Of a stretch of 64,000 nt of DNA, positions 28,347 to 36,947 are shown piece by piece. The position numbers were made by a program, and so were the translations under genes. How positions within the stretch are numbered: position 1 is the first letter of the stretch; each line of letters begins with the position of its first letter. The notes below the pieces were generated by a model. The model did not search any database, had not been told where the DNA came from, and worked only from the letters and a program-made list of their open reading frames with translations. This stretch comes from an uncultured Pantoea sp. (GTDB taxonomy: Bacteria > Pseudomonadota > Gammaproteobacteria > Enterobacterales > Enterobacteriaceae), in assembly GCA_913775175.1 (NCBI GenBank), contig CAJYKU010000039.1:62001-126000 (forward strand), written 5' to 3'.

Positions 28347-28390
28347 TTTTATGCATTAAGTGGCAAAATATGCTTTTAGTACGCATAAAA
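28347..28390. promoter_or_regulatory. inverted repeat in Lrp-type regulator/YitT intergenic region
   Basis: TTTTATGC (28347-28354) and GCATAAAA (28383-28390) are perfect inverted arms 28 bp apart, about 150 bp upstream of the YitT-like gene. A further ATATGC half lies between them. It is a candidate operator for the neighbouring Lrp/AsnC-type regulator. Confidence 0.35.
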
Positions 28391-28418
28391 TCATCATCCA
28401 GTGCACCAAAAAAGCGCG

Positions 28419-28910
28419 CTATGCACTTTTACGGCGCAATGTGTGCGCGGCATTCATCATTAGCCCATTCTCTTTCAGACGATTCAGCACCACTGCGGTT
28501 TTAACATGCGACACACTCTGATGGCCCGCCACCAGCTGGCTAATCAGCGCGCTGAGCGAGCCGAGATCGGCGACCGCAACTTTCAGCAGATAATCAGCGT
28601 CACCTGTGGTTTTAAACGCATCAACAATTGCGGATTCCGCTGCCACCATCTGTAAAAACTTCTCTTCATAATCGGGCGTATGGTTTTTCAGACGGACTTC
28701 GATCAGTCCAACCATACCCAGGCCGACTGCATCGGGTGAGAGACGGGCGTGGTAGCCAAGAATCAGATTGGCCTGTTCCAGATTGATACGACGGCGTGAA
28801 CATTGCGAGGCCGACAGCCCTACCAGGTCACTCAGTTCCTGATTGGTCAGACGACCGTTGGATTGTAATAGTGTCAGTATCTTAAGATCGTAATCATCTA
28901 CCTGCGTCAT
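28419..28910 (-). CDS. Lrp/AsnC-family transcriptional regulator
   Basis: A 163-residue regulator with an N-terminal helix-turn-helix (NGRLTNQELSDLVGLSASQCSRRRINLE, about residues 18-46) and a C-terminal RAM/AsnC ligand-binding domain containing FKTTGDADYLLKVAVADLGSL. This family senses amino acids and controls their transport or metabolism. It lies between dnaB and the YitT-like/tyrB pair, where E. coli has alr. An inverted repeat (ATGCAC-N5-GTGCAT) at 29004-29020 upstream may be an autoregulatory site. Its effector is unknown. Confidence 0.9.
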   Translation of the reverse strand: MTQVDDYDLKILTLLQSNGRLTNQELSDLVGLSASQCSRRRINLEQANLILGYHARLSPDAVGLGMVGLIEVRLKNHTPDYEEKFLQMVAAESAIVDAFKTTGDADYLLKVAVADLGSLSALISQLVAGHQSVSHVKTAVVLNRLKENGLMMNAAHTLRRKSA

Positions 28911-29037
28911 GCTTATCCCACAGCGTTATCGCGTTCGCTTTGTGACAGATAAACCGATAGCAGATAGCCTTGTCCAACACTATTTTTCAATGACGTGAGA
29001 AACATGCACAAATCGTGCATCTATTCAGGGAGCAGCA

Positions 29038-30444
29038 TCACTCTTCGTCGTACTGCGGCCCGGCATAGTTATCAAAGCGCGACCACTGACCATTAAACGT
29101 CAGACGTACTGTGCCAATCGGGCCATTACGCTGCTTACCGATAATAATCTCCGCAATGCCTTTAAGATCGCTGTTTTCGTGATAAACCTCATCACGGTAA
29201 ATAAACATAATCAGGTCAGCATCCTGCTCAATCGAGCCAGACTCACGCAGGTCAGAGTTAACCGGACGCTTATCAGCTCGCTGCTCCAGAGAGCGGTTAA
29301 GCTGCGACAGCGCCACTACCGGCACATTCAGCTCTTTCGCCAGTGCTTTTAATGAGCGCGAGATCTCGGCGATCTCCAGCGTACGATTGTCCGAAAGCGC
29401 CGGCACCCGCATCAGCTGCAAATAGTCGATCATTATCATGCTCAGACCGCCATTTTCACGGAACACACGGCGGGCACGTGAGCGCACTTCAGTCGGCGTC
29501 AGGCCAGATGAGTCATCGATAAAGATATTTTTCTTTTCGAGCAGTATCCCCATGGTGGCGGAGATACGTGCCCAATCCTCATCCTCCAGCTGCCCGGTAC
29601 GAATCCGGGTCTGATCCACGCGCGACAGCGACGCCAGCATACGCATCATCAGCTGTTCGCTGGGCATTTCCAGACTGAAAATCAGTACGGGCTTGTCATT
29701 CAGCATCGCTGCATTTTCGCACAGATTCATGGCGAACGTGGTTTTACCCATTGATGGACGAGCAGCCACAATCACCAGATCTGACCCCTGCAGACCAGCG
29801 GTTTTCTTATTCAGATCCTGATAACCCGTATCAACGCCAGTGACACCATTGTGCGGTGTCGATACCAGTGCCTCAATACGGGAGACTGTGGCTTCAAGGA
29901 TCTGCTCAATATTTTGCGGACCATCATCTTTATTCGCGCGCTGTTCAGCAATTTTAAAGACATTGGATTCAGCGAAATCGAGCAGATCTTCGCTGCTGCG
30001 CCCCTGTGGATCGTAGCCTGCATCAGCAATCTGATTAGCCACAGCGATCATATCGCGCACCACTGCACGTTCGCGCACGATATCCGCATAGGCACCGATG
30101 TTGGCCGCGCTCGGCGTATTTTTTGCCAGTTCTGCCAGATAGGCGAAGCCGCCCGCCATCTCCAGCTCACCGCGCGTTTCCAGCGACTCTGACAAGGTAA
30201 TCAGGTCAATAGGCTGCCCCAGTTCCAGCAGCCGCTGCATCTCAGCGAAGATCATACGGTGCGAGCGATTAAAGAAATCTTCTGCGACCACGCGTTCCGA
30301 TACGTTATCCCAGCGTTCGTTATCCAGCATTAACCCACCCAGAACCGACTGCTCCGCTTCTATTGAGTGTGGCGGCATCTTCACGCCTTCCAGCTGCCGA
30401 TCGCGGGTTTCGTTCGATTTGTTGGTGGGTTTATTTCCTGCCAT
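29038..30444 (-). CDS. dnaB: DnaB replicative DNA helicase
   Basis: A 468-residue hexameric 5'-3' helicase that unwinds DNA at the replication fork. The N-terminal primase-binding domain (MPPHSIEAEQSVLGGLMLDN) is followed by the RecA-like motor with Walker A ARPSMGKTTFAMN, motif H2 MIMIDYLQLMR and QLNRSLEQRADKRPVNSDLRESG. The ATG at 30444 (MAGNKPT) is preferred over 30480, as it gives a length near the E. coli 471. It is divergent from qorA, as in E. coli. Confidence 0.97.
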   Translation of the reverse strand: MAGNKPTNKSNETRDRQLEGVKMPPHSIEAEQSVLGGLMLDNERWDNVSERVVAEDFFNRSHRMIFAEMQRLLELGQPIDLITLSESLETRGELEMAGGFAYLAELAKNTPSAANIGAYADIVRERAVVRDMIAVANQIADAGYDPQGRSSEDLLDFAESNVFKIAEQRANKDDGPQNIEQILEATVSRIEALVSTPHNGVTGVDTGYQDLNKKTAGLQGSDLVIVAARPSMGKTTFAMNLCENAAMLNDKPVLIFSLEMPSEQLMMRMLASLSRVDQTRIRTGQLEDEDWARISATMGILLEKKNIFIDDSSGLTPTEVRSRARRVFRENGGLSMIMIDYLQLMRVPALSDNRTLEIAEISRSLKALAKELNVPVVALSQLNRSLEQRADKRPVNSDLRESGSIEQDADLIMFIYRDEVYHENSDLKGIAEIIIGKQRNGPIGTVRLTFNGQWSRFDNYAGPQYDEE

Positions 30445-30517
30445 AGTGAATGCATTACCGATCGTGAAAGGGACGCGCAAGTATATCTTTCCCGGATGAA
30501 CAATTACAGGAGTCAGA

Positions 30518-31501
30518 ATGGCAAAGCGTATTCAGTTTAGTCAGCATGGTGGCCCGGATGTCCTGAAGTGGGTTGATTTTGATGCCGTTGATCCCGCCGA
30601 GCATGAGGTACAGGTCGAGAACAGAGCAATAGGTATCAACTATATCGACACCTATGTGCGCAGCGGGCTTTATCCGGTGACATCGTTTCCCTCCGGGCTC
30701 GGCACCGAAGCGGCTGGCGTTGTTAAAAAAACCGGTGCAGCAGTGACACGCTTCAAACCCGGCGATCGTGTGGTCTACTGTCAGGCGGCACTGGGCGCTT
30801 ACAGCGAAATACACAATGTGGCTGAGGAGCGGCTGGCGCTGCTGCCGGACTCTGTCTCGTTTGAACAGGGTGCCGCCCTGTTTCTGAAGGGGCTGACGGT
30901 GCAATATCTGCTGCGACAGACCTACAAGGTCAGAGCAGATGAAACCTTTCTGTTTCATGCCGCAGCAGGCGGCGTTGGCCTGATCGCCTGCCAGTGGGCT
31001 AAAGCACTGGGCGCGCATCTGATCGGCACGGTGGGTTCTGCGGAGAAAGCACATATTGCAAAACAGGCGGGTGCCTGGGCAACCATCAACTACCGTGAAG
31101 AGAATATTGCTGAGCGCGTCAGCGAGCTGACTCAGGGTGAGAAAGTGGCAGTGGTATATGATTCGGTGGGCAAAGATACCTGGGAGCCATCGCTGGATTG
31201 CCTGCGTCGTCACGGCCTGCTGGTGAGCTTTGGTAATGCGTCCGGCCCTGTAACCGATGTAGATCTGGGTATTCTGAATAAAAAAGGATCGCTGTTTGTG
31301 ACGCGTCCTTCGCTGTTTGGTTATATCACCAATCGTGATGAGCTTGACCTGGCCAGTAGAGAACTCTTCTCTCTGGTGGCCAGCGGAGCGATTAAGGCCA
31401 ATGTGCCGGAGCAGCAAAAATTTTCTTTGCGGGATGCCGTCCGGGCGCATCAGCTACTGGAGAGCCGCGGAACACAGGGCTCCAGCCTGCTGCTACCCTG
31501 A
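30518..31501 (+). CDS. qorA: QorA NADPH:quinone oxidoreductase
   Basis: A 327-residue zeta-crystallin-type member of the MDR superfamily without zinc ligands, which reduces quinones with NADPH. The N-terminus MAKRIQFSQHGGPDVLKW, the NYIDTYVRSGLYP substrate region, the nucleotide motif AAAGGVGLIACQWAKALGA and the conserved FGNASGPV are all present. AGGAG before the ATG supports the start. It is divergent from dnaB with a 73-bp gap, the same neighbours as in E. coli. Confidence 0.96.
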   Translation: MAKRIQFSQHGGPDVLKWVDFDAVDPAEHEVQVENRAIGINYIDTYVRSGLYPVTSFPSGLGTEAAGVVKKTGAAVTRFKPGDRVVYCQAALGAYSEIHNVAEERLALLPDSVSFEQGAALFLKGLTVQYLLRQTYKVRADETFLFHAAAGGVGLIACQWAKALGAHLIGTVGSAEKAHIAKQAGAWATINYREENIAERVSELTQGEKVAVVYDSVGKDTWEPSLDCLRRHGLLVSFGNASGPVTDVDLGILNKKGSLFVTRPSLFGYITNRDELDLASRELFSLVASGAIKANVPEQQKFSLRDAVRAHQLLESRGTQGSSLLLP

Positions 31502-31517
31502 TGCAGACAAAAAAAGA

Positions 31518-31551
31518 GGGCTTTCCGAAGAAAGCCCCTGATTCTTTTTTT
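31518..31551 (+). terminator. terminator of qorA
   Basis: GGGCTTTC-CGAA-GAAAGCCC, then a T-rich run (TTCTTTTTTT) starting five bases later. It lies 16 bp after the qorA stop. Confidence 0.85.
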
Positions 31552-31680
31552 GCGTTCGCTGTTGTAGGGTCAGCGGCACTGAATCTGTTTCTGTATCCTG
31601 ACAGAAAAGATAAGTAAAAAATATAGTTAATTTTCTTTTACTGGTGGTGACTCTCAGCGCTGTGATCTGCCGCGCATTTG

Positions 31681-31944
31681 TTACCCGCCACGCCGCTCCA
31701 TCCGGCGAATTTTTCTTTTAAGCCTCTCCACTCTTGCCGCTTCGCCTGGCTGCGCAACGGCGCGCCACAGCCACACTCCAGCCACCGCCAGCAGCAGCCA
31801 CGGCAGCATTTTTATTACGAAGGCAAACAGGCCGGTAAGCAGCATCAGCAGCATGGCTGCCAGCAGTGCCGCCGCGACTCCCAGCAATGAGACGCCGGTG
31901 AATAGCAGCACGAGAAAAAATCCGATTACAAATACACTTTCCAC
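31681..31944 (-). CDS. pspG: PspG phage-shock protein G
   Basis: An 87-residue inner-membrane protein of the Psp envelope-stress response. Two adjacent hydrophobic segments (VFVIGFFLVLLFTGVSLLGVAAALLA and LFAFVIKMLPWLLLAVAGVWLW) precede a basic tail (RLKRKIRRMERRGG). The frame begins with GTG at 31942-31944, preceded by GAGGAG 8 nt upstream; the overlapping ATG is out of frame and soon meets a stop. A sigma54-type promoter lies at 31978-31994. Its position next to qorA and dusA matches E. coli. Confidence 0.92.
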   Translation of the reverse strand: MESVFVIGFFLVLLFTGVSLLGVAAALLAAMLLMLLTGLFAFVIKMLPWLLLAVAGVWLWRAVAQPGEAARVERLKRKIRRMERRGG

Positions 31945-31977
31945 ATCTACGCTCCTCTGTCAGCTATAGCCTGAGGA

Positions 31978-31994
31978 TACATATTGCGTGCCAA
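31978..31994 (-). promoter_or_regulatory. sigma54 (-24/-12) promoter of pspG
   Basis: On the reverse strand TTGGCACGCAATATGTA has a perfect -24 TTGGCACG and a -12 ATGT in place of TTGC, with correct spacing between the GG and the -12 G. Transcription would start about 20 nt before the pspG GTG. PspF/sigma54 control of pspG is established in E. coli. Confidence 0.8.
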
Positions 31995-32080
31995 CTTTGT
32001 TGCTGACTTAACTCACTGAAATATCAGATATCAGACGTAAATGGCGGAATGAATCAGGTGAAAAAAATCAATTATTGGTC

Positions 32081-32110
32081 AAAATAAAACCGCGCCACTG
32101 CTGGCGCGGT
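32081..32110 (-). terminator. terminator of dusA
   Basis: On the reverse strand ACCGCGCCA/TGGCGCGGT forms a 9-bp stem followed by TTTATTTT, 16 bp after the dusA stop. Confidence 0.88.
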
Positions 32111-32125
32111 GAGTCAGACAATATA

Positions 32126-33121
32126 TTATGCCTGTTGCGGGATTTTATCCGCAACCAGCGCCAGCGCCGCTTCAAGCACGCGCACATCCGCACCAGGCTT
32201 ATGCGCATTTTCGCTAAGGTGACGACGCCACTGACGCGCGCCTGGAATGCCCTGAAACAGTCCCAGCATATGGCGCGTAATATGGCCGAGATAGGTACCC
32301 TGTGCTAATTCAGCCTCAATATAGGGATACATGGCACGCACTACAGCTACCGGATCGACCGCCGGGGTAGCGCGGCCAAACAGCTCGCGATCGACCTGGG
32401 TCAGAATTGAAGGGTTCTGATACGCCTCACGCCCTATCATGACACCATCCAGATGCGCCAGATGCGCTTTCGCCTCTTCCAGCGTTTTAATGCCGCCGTT
32501 TATCGCCATGGTCAGTGCCGGGAAGTCACGTTTTAACTGATAGACGCGGGGATAATCCAGCGGTGGGATCTCGCGGTTTTCTTTCGGGCTTAAGCCTGAA
32601 AGCCAGGCTTTACGCGCATGGATAATAAAGGTATCGCAGCCGCCTCTCTCTGCCACCGTGCCAACAAAGTCACACAGGAAGGCGTAGCTATCCTGTTCAT
32701 CGATACCGATACGGGTTTTAACCGTTACCGGAATCGAAACCACGTCGCGCATCGCTTTAACTGAATCAGCCACCAGCTGCGCATCCGCCATCAGGCAGGC
32801 ACCAAATCGCCCGTTCTGCACACGGTCGGATGGACAGCCAACATTAAGGTTGATTTGATCGTAACCACGCGCTTCAGCCTGCTTTGCACACTCAGCCAGC
32901 GCTGCCGGATCGCTGCCGCCAAGTTGCAGCGCAACCGGATGCTCCTCTTCGTTATAGGCCAGATAGTCGCCTTTGCCATGAATAATTGCGCCGGTAGTGA
33001 CCATTTCGGTATAGAGCAGCGCATCACCGCTCAGCTGGCGATGAAAATAGCGGCAGTGACGATCGGTCCAGTCAAGCATTGGCGCGACTGAGAAGCGTTG
33101 TGAAGAGAAATTATTGGTCAT
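32126..33121 (-). CDS. dusA: DusA tRNA-dihydrouridine synthase
   Basis: A 331-residue FMN-dependent reductase that forms dihydrouridine at positions 20/20a of tRNA. The TIM-barrel signatures are [19 protein letters not shown] near the N-terminus, [15 protein letters not shown], the catalytic cysteine in [36 protein letters not shown] and the FMN-phosphate motif [10 protein letters not shown]...[12 protein letters not shown]. The length fits the family. Downstream pspG has its own promoter, and the terminator at 32081-32110 separates them. Confidence 0.97.
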   Translation of the reverse strand: MTNNFSSQRFSVAPMLDWTDRHCRYFHRQLSGDALLYTEMVTTGAIIHGKGDYLAYNEEEHPVALQLGGSDPAALAECAKQAEARGYDQINLNVGCPSDRVQNGRFGACLMADAQLVADSVKAMRDVVSIPVTVKTRIGIDEQDSYAFLCDFVGTVAERGGCDTFIIHARKAWLSGLSPKENREIPPLDYPRVYQLKRDFPALTMAINGGIKTLEEAKAHLAHLDGVMIGREAYQNPSILTQVDRELFGRATPAVDPVAVVRAMYPYIEAELAQGTYLGHITRHMLGLFQGIPGARQWRRHLSENAHKPGADVRVLEAALALVADKIPQQA

Positions 33122-33212
33122 GAAGCGCAGTACATCCGGAGTATAATGATGAGAAACTGCGCAATGATATCACAGTCGCCACGAGCGACACAGCCGCCCG
33201 TGGCAAAGGTTA

Positions 33213-34460
33213 TCAGAAGTTAAATCCAAGCTGCATCATGGCTCCCCAGGTACGATCTTTACCTGCGGAACCAGCAAGATCCAGATGCACTGAATTATGG
33301 AATGGCGATAGGCCAAAACCTGCAGTAACAACATCGACATCGTTCGATTTCATATCAGCACGATAGCCCGCCCGCAGTGCCAGCCAGTCAAACGCACGAT
33401 ACTCAGCGCCTGCGGCAGCATACTGGCTATTTTCCTGCGATTTAAAGCGTCTGGTTTCAGTGAGATCGATATCACCAGTCAGCGTCACCGGGCCATAATC
33501 CCATGCCAGTCCGGTGGTCACCAGTGGGCGAATCTGCCAGGTATCACTGTAGCCATTCACGACTTTGGTTTTGATATCACGCGCAATCAGGTTCTGTCCG
33601 GTTACGCCCAGCGTCCAGTTTTCTGCCAGCGCGGTAGCAAAACCGGCATCGATATTAAAGCCGGTATCAGATTTGCGATACTGACTGTTTCTGACGTCGT
33701 TTTTGTCGTAGTCATAGATGCTGGCGCTGTAGTTATAAAGCCAGGTCTTTTGCAGTTTCGGCGTAATCCCAAACGACACCGGATGACCCGCTACGCTGAA
33801 CTCATGAGCGACAGCGATACCGTAATCAGTAACCAGCGCTGCCAGACCAGAAGCCGCGGAGCGCAGATTATTCTCATCCCCCAGACGCGGCAATGCCCCC
33901 TGAGCCAGACCGTTAAGATAGTCAATATCACTCTGCGCGATATAGGTACGCAGATGCGCGCTACCCCAGGCTTTGGTGACAAACGCAAACGGCAGCGTTT
34001 CATCAGGGATCGTAACCGCCAGCGCAATACCGGCGCTGGCATCCGCTTTATTACCTTTTAACGCGCTAAGCTGGTTCGCCACATCGCCCGCAGCGGCCCG
34101 CAGCTGCGGTGCCACGCTGAAAAAGGCAAACGGGTTGGCACTGAGACGATCAACAATACCGCGATAGCCATCAACGGTATCGTTAATCTCATCAATGCGA
34201 TCCACCAATTTATCTTTATCAGTTATCTGAATGCCGGCAGAGGGAAAGATGATACCCACGTTGTCATCGGGCTGGGCACGCGTCATCAGCGCCGGGTTAG
34301 CCAGCACTGCTGAACGCCAGCCTGATGAGGCAACCCCGGTACCGCCCATTGCATCGTTGCGCGCATCGTACCAGCTACCTGCCGCCAGCGCAGAAGAGGA
34401 GATCAATAGCGCATTCACACCCGTTACTATCCGGGTAAACCTGGAGCGTGTTGTTATCAT
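33213..34460 (-). CDS. TraF_2-type outer-membrane beta-barrel protein
   Basis: A 415-residue predicted outer-membrane protein with a signal peptide (VTGVNALLISSSALAAGSW) and the opening WYDARNDAMGGTGVASSGWRSAVLANPALMT. That opening is typical of the family annotated 'conjugal transfer protein TraF', whose members are related to FadL-like barrels. Repeated beta strands fill the C-terminal half, and it ends in MMQLGFNF with the terminal Phe of outer-membrane proteins. No conjugation genes are near, so the name reflects family only. It lies between dusA and zur, where E. coli has no such gene; its cargo is unknown. Confidence 0.8.
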   Translation of the reverse strand: MITTRSRFTRIVTGVNALLISSSALAAGSWYDARNDAMGGTGVASSGWRSAVLANPALMTRAQPDDNVGIIFPSAGIQITDKDKLVDRIDEINDTVDGYRGIVDRLSANPFAFFSVAPQLRAAAGDVANQLSALKGNKADASAGIALAVTIPDETLPFAFVTKAWGSAHLRTYIAQSDIDYLNGLAQGALPRLGDENNLRSAASGLAALVTDYGIAVAHEFSVAGHPVSFGITPKLQKTWLYNYSASIYDYDKNDVRNSQYRKSDTGFNIDAGFATALAENWTLGVTGQNLIARDIKTKVVNGYSDTWQIRPLVTTGLAWDYGPVTLTGDIDLTETRRFKSQENSQYAAAGAEYRAFDWLALRAGYRADMKSNDVDVVTAGFGLSPFHNSVHLDLAGSAGKDRTWGAMMQLGFNF

Positions 34461-34843
34461 GAGACTGCTATCACCTTAAAGTTGTTGCATGTCGCGACAG
34501 TGAAAGAATTTAGTTAACCGCTATTCTGAACGCTGGCTAACACTTCATTGCTGTGAACTCAAAGGGATAAGCACTGCTATTTGCAGAATTGGCTAAAAAC
34601 AGCTCACTCTGCTCTGTTTTTAACCACAGGGATGAATTATTGATCTTTTAAGGCCAGTGATAACTTAAGCCTGACTGAACCATAACGATAAATCTGTCAA
34701 TTGCAAAGCAAAATTAGCGCAGAAATTTGCCGAAAATTTACTGATAAGCGTGATCGAGAGCACGGTAGTGAGGATCGCAGGCAATCACAGCATGGCCTGA
34801 CGGAGTGTGATAAAATAACATCACCTGTTAGCCGGAGAATATT
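34461..34843. other. intergenic region upstream of zur
   Basis: A 383-bp AT-rich stretch between divergent genes; it should hold promoters for the TraF-like gene and for zur. The only clear element is the Zur-box-like inverted repeat at 34805-34821. Nothing coding was found. Confidence 0.55.
34805..34821 (+). promoter_or_regulatory. possible Zur operator overlapping the zur promoter
   Basis: GTGTGATA-A-AATAACAT matches 13 of 16 arm positions of the Zur palindrome as I recall it (ATGTTATA-N-TATAACAT). It overlaps a -10-like GATAAAAT and lies 22 bp before the zur ATG. A further inverted repeat GTGAT-N8-ATCAC shares the site. Autoregulation is inferred. Confidence 0.4.
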
Positions 34844-35365
34844 ATGTCAACGCTTACCCCTGCACAGCTGCTGACTCAGGTTGAAGCGCTCTGCCTCGAC
34901 CGTGGCGTGCGCCTTACGCCGCAGCGCGCTGAAGTCCTGCGTTTAATGGCAGAGCAGAACGGCTCTGTCAGCGCCTACGATCTGCTGGATCAGCTGCGTA
35001 TCAGTGAACCGCAGGCGAAACCACCCACTATTTACCGCGCGCTCGATTTTTTACTGGAGCAGGGCTTTATTCATCGGGTGGAGTCAAACAACAGCTATGT
35101 GGTCTGTCATCACTTCAACGAACCCGCCCATAGCTCTGTAATGCTGGTATGCGACAGTTGTGCCGCCGTCAGTGAGCAGCAGGCGCCTGGCATAGAGAAG
35201 ATTATTGGTACCCTTGCAGATCAGGCGAATTTCTCTCTGCGCCATACCGTTATCGAGGCACATGGCCTGTGCGAAAATTGTGCTGAAATTGCAGCCTGCA
35301 CACAACATGCCAGCTGCGATCACGATCATGAAAAACAGGCTAAAAAGCGGGGCAAAAAAGGGTAA
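34844..35365 (+). CDS. zur: Zur zinc uptake regulator
   Basis: A 173-residue Fur-family repressor that, with zinc bound, shuts off zinc importers. It has a winged-helix DNA-binding domain (RLTPQRAEVLRLMAEQNGSVSAYDLLDQLR, then PPTIYRALDFLLEQGFIHRVESNNSYVVC) and a C-terminal dimerisation domain. Zinc ligands are visible in CHHFNEPAHSS, CDSC (near residue 103) and CENCAEIAAC. A His/Asp-rich then Lys-rich tail (CDHDHEKQAKKRGKKG) ends it. GGAG precedes the start. yjbJ, its E. coli neighbour, is missing. Confidence 0.96.
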   Translation: MSTLTPAQLLTQVEALCLDRGVRLTPQRAEVLRLMAEQNGSVSAYDLLDQLRISEPQAKPPTIYRALDFLLEQGFIHRVESNNSYVVCHHFNEPAHSSVMLVCDSCAAVSEQQAPGIEKIIGTLADQANFSLRHTVIEAHGLCENCAEIAACTQHASCDHDHEKQAKKRGKKG

Positions 35366-35491
35366 TTCGTGCATGCCTGAGCGAACGGGCATCCGGCCAG
35401 CAAATCTGCCTTACAGATTACATACTCATGACTTCTGCGCTCAAAAAGATAACCGCGCCACAGGCTGGCGCAGCAGTTTAGCCCGATAGTG

Positions 35492-36814
35492 TCAGCCGCT
35501 GAACCAGCTATCGCGCCGCCAGTGATAACGCCATAACAGCCCCAGTGATATGCCCCTTAGGGCCAGAAACACAGTGATAGCCAGCCATAATCCATGGTTG
35601 CCAAGCCACGGCAGCGTTAGTAGCGTCAGCGCATAGCCCAGAGCAGCCAGCACCATGCTGTTACGCATATCGCGGCCGCGCGTTGCTCCAATAAACATGC
35701 CATCCAGCAAATAGCACCAGACGCCTGCCAGCGGCAACACGACCTGCCAGAGCAGATAGCGATCGGCGGCATCGCGCAGTGACTGAATCGACGTCAGCAT
35801 GGCGACAATGGCGGGCCCGCTGATGGCATAAAGCAGTGCAAACAGCAGAGCCACAATGCCGGCCTGTCGGCAGGCCGCATACCAGATCAGCAGCAGGCGG
35901 TTACGATCGCGGGCACCGGTAGCTTCACCAGAGCAGGCCTCTACTGCATAGGCAAAGCCATCAAGCGCATAAGCGGTAAAGGTCAGAAACATCAGCAGCA
36001 CGGCATTGACTGCCACCACCTCAGGCCCCAGCCGCGCACCCAGTAGCGTCAGCGATGCAAAGCAGAGCTGCAGCATCAGCGAGCGCAGCATAATGTCGCG
36101 GTTAAGTCTGAACAGTCGCCCGGCATCACCACGCCAGCTGGTTTTAAGCAATGCAAACGAGATGCCGCGCAGCGCCATTACACGTGCGACCATCCATAAT
36201 CCCACTGCCAGAGTGATATAGTCGGCAACCGCTGTAGCTGCCGCCGCACCCGCAACATTCCAGTGCCAGTGCAGTACAAAAAGCAGATCCAGCAGAATAT
36301 TTACCAGGTTGCCGGTGATCAGCAACACCATCGGCGCTCGCGCATATTGCACCCCCAGCAGCCAGCCAAGAATAACCAGATTGGCCAGCGTTGCAGGTGC
36401 ACTCAGCCAGCGGATAGCGATAAAAATCTGCGCCTGCTGCTGTACTGCGGCACTGCCTCCCATCAGCGTAGCGGCCAGCGCACTGACCGGCGTACGTAGT
36501 GCCATAAATACGCCGCCTGCCACCAGTGCAATCAGCATCGGCTGAACCAGCGCTCGCGCCAGTGCCGGCTTATCTCCGGCGCCAAATGCCTGTGCCGTTA
36601 GTCCGGTAGTACTCATGCGCAGAAACAGCAGCAGCATAAAGACAAAACTGGTGGCGGTCGCGCCTACAGCAACCCCGCCGAGATAAACCGGGCTCTCCAG
36701 ATGACCAATAACAGATGTGTCAACGATTCCAAGCAGCGGAACGCTGATATTAGAGAGGATCATTGGCAGTGCCAGCCGCCAGAGCGTTTTATCAGAGGCA
36801 GTAAACAGCGGCAT
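35492..36814 (-). CDS. dinF: DinF MATE-family efflux protein
   Basis: A 440-residue inner-membrane protein with 12 predicted helices of the MATE family (DinF subfamily), a cation-coupled exporter linked to oxidative and bile-salt tolerance in E. coli. The N-terminus TLWRLALPMILSNISVPLLGIVDTSVIGHL and the mid-protein LDGFAYAVEACSGEATGA are typical. It lies 133 bp downstream of lexA on the same strand, as in E. coli, so SOS induction by read-through from the lexA promoter is expected. Confidence 0.94.
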   Translation of the reverse strand: MPLFTASDKTLWRLALPMILSNISVPLLGIVDTSVIGHLESPVYLGGVAVGATATSFVFMLLLFLRMSTTGLTAQAFGAGDKPALARALVQPMLIALVAGGVFMALRTPVSALAATLMGGSAAVQQQAQIFIAIRWLSAPATLANLVILGWLLGVQYARAPMVLLITGNLVNILLDLLFVLHWHWNVAGAAAATAVADYITLAVGLWMVARVMALRGISFALLKTSWRGDAGRLFRLNRDIMLRSLMLQLCFASLTLLGARLGPEVVAVNAVLLMFLTFTAYALDGFAYAVEACSGEATGARDRNRLLLIWYAACRQAGIVALLFALLYAISGPAIVAMLTSIQSLRDAADRYLLWQVVLPLAGVWCYLLDGMFIGATRGRDMRNSMVLAALGYALTLLTLPWLGNHGLWLAITVFLALRGISLGLLWRYHWRRDSWFSG

Positions 36815-36947
36815 TAGCCAGTCCAGTCAGGTTACGTGGGCAACCCACCGGCTGGGAGCAGGCGACGCCACAGTGGGTAGTAAAGCAGCAAATATAGCAG
36901 ACCGCGGCCTGTAGCGGGACAGACCGCAGCGGGGGACTAACCAGATA

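Noticed and set aside
33213..34460. Conjugative element suggested by the TraF family name
   Set aside because: No other transfer, relaxase or integrase genes are present; the family is common on chromosomes.
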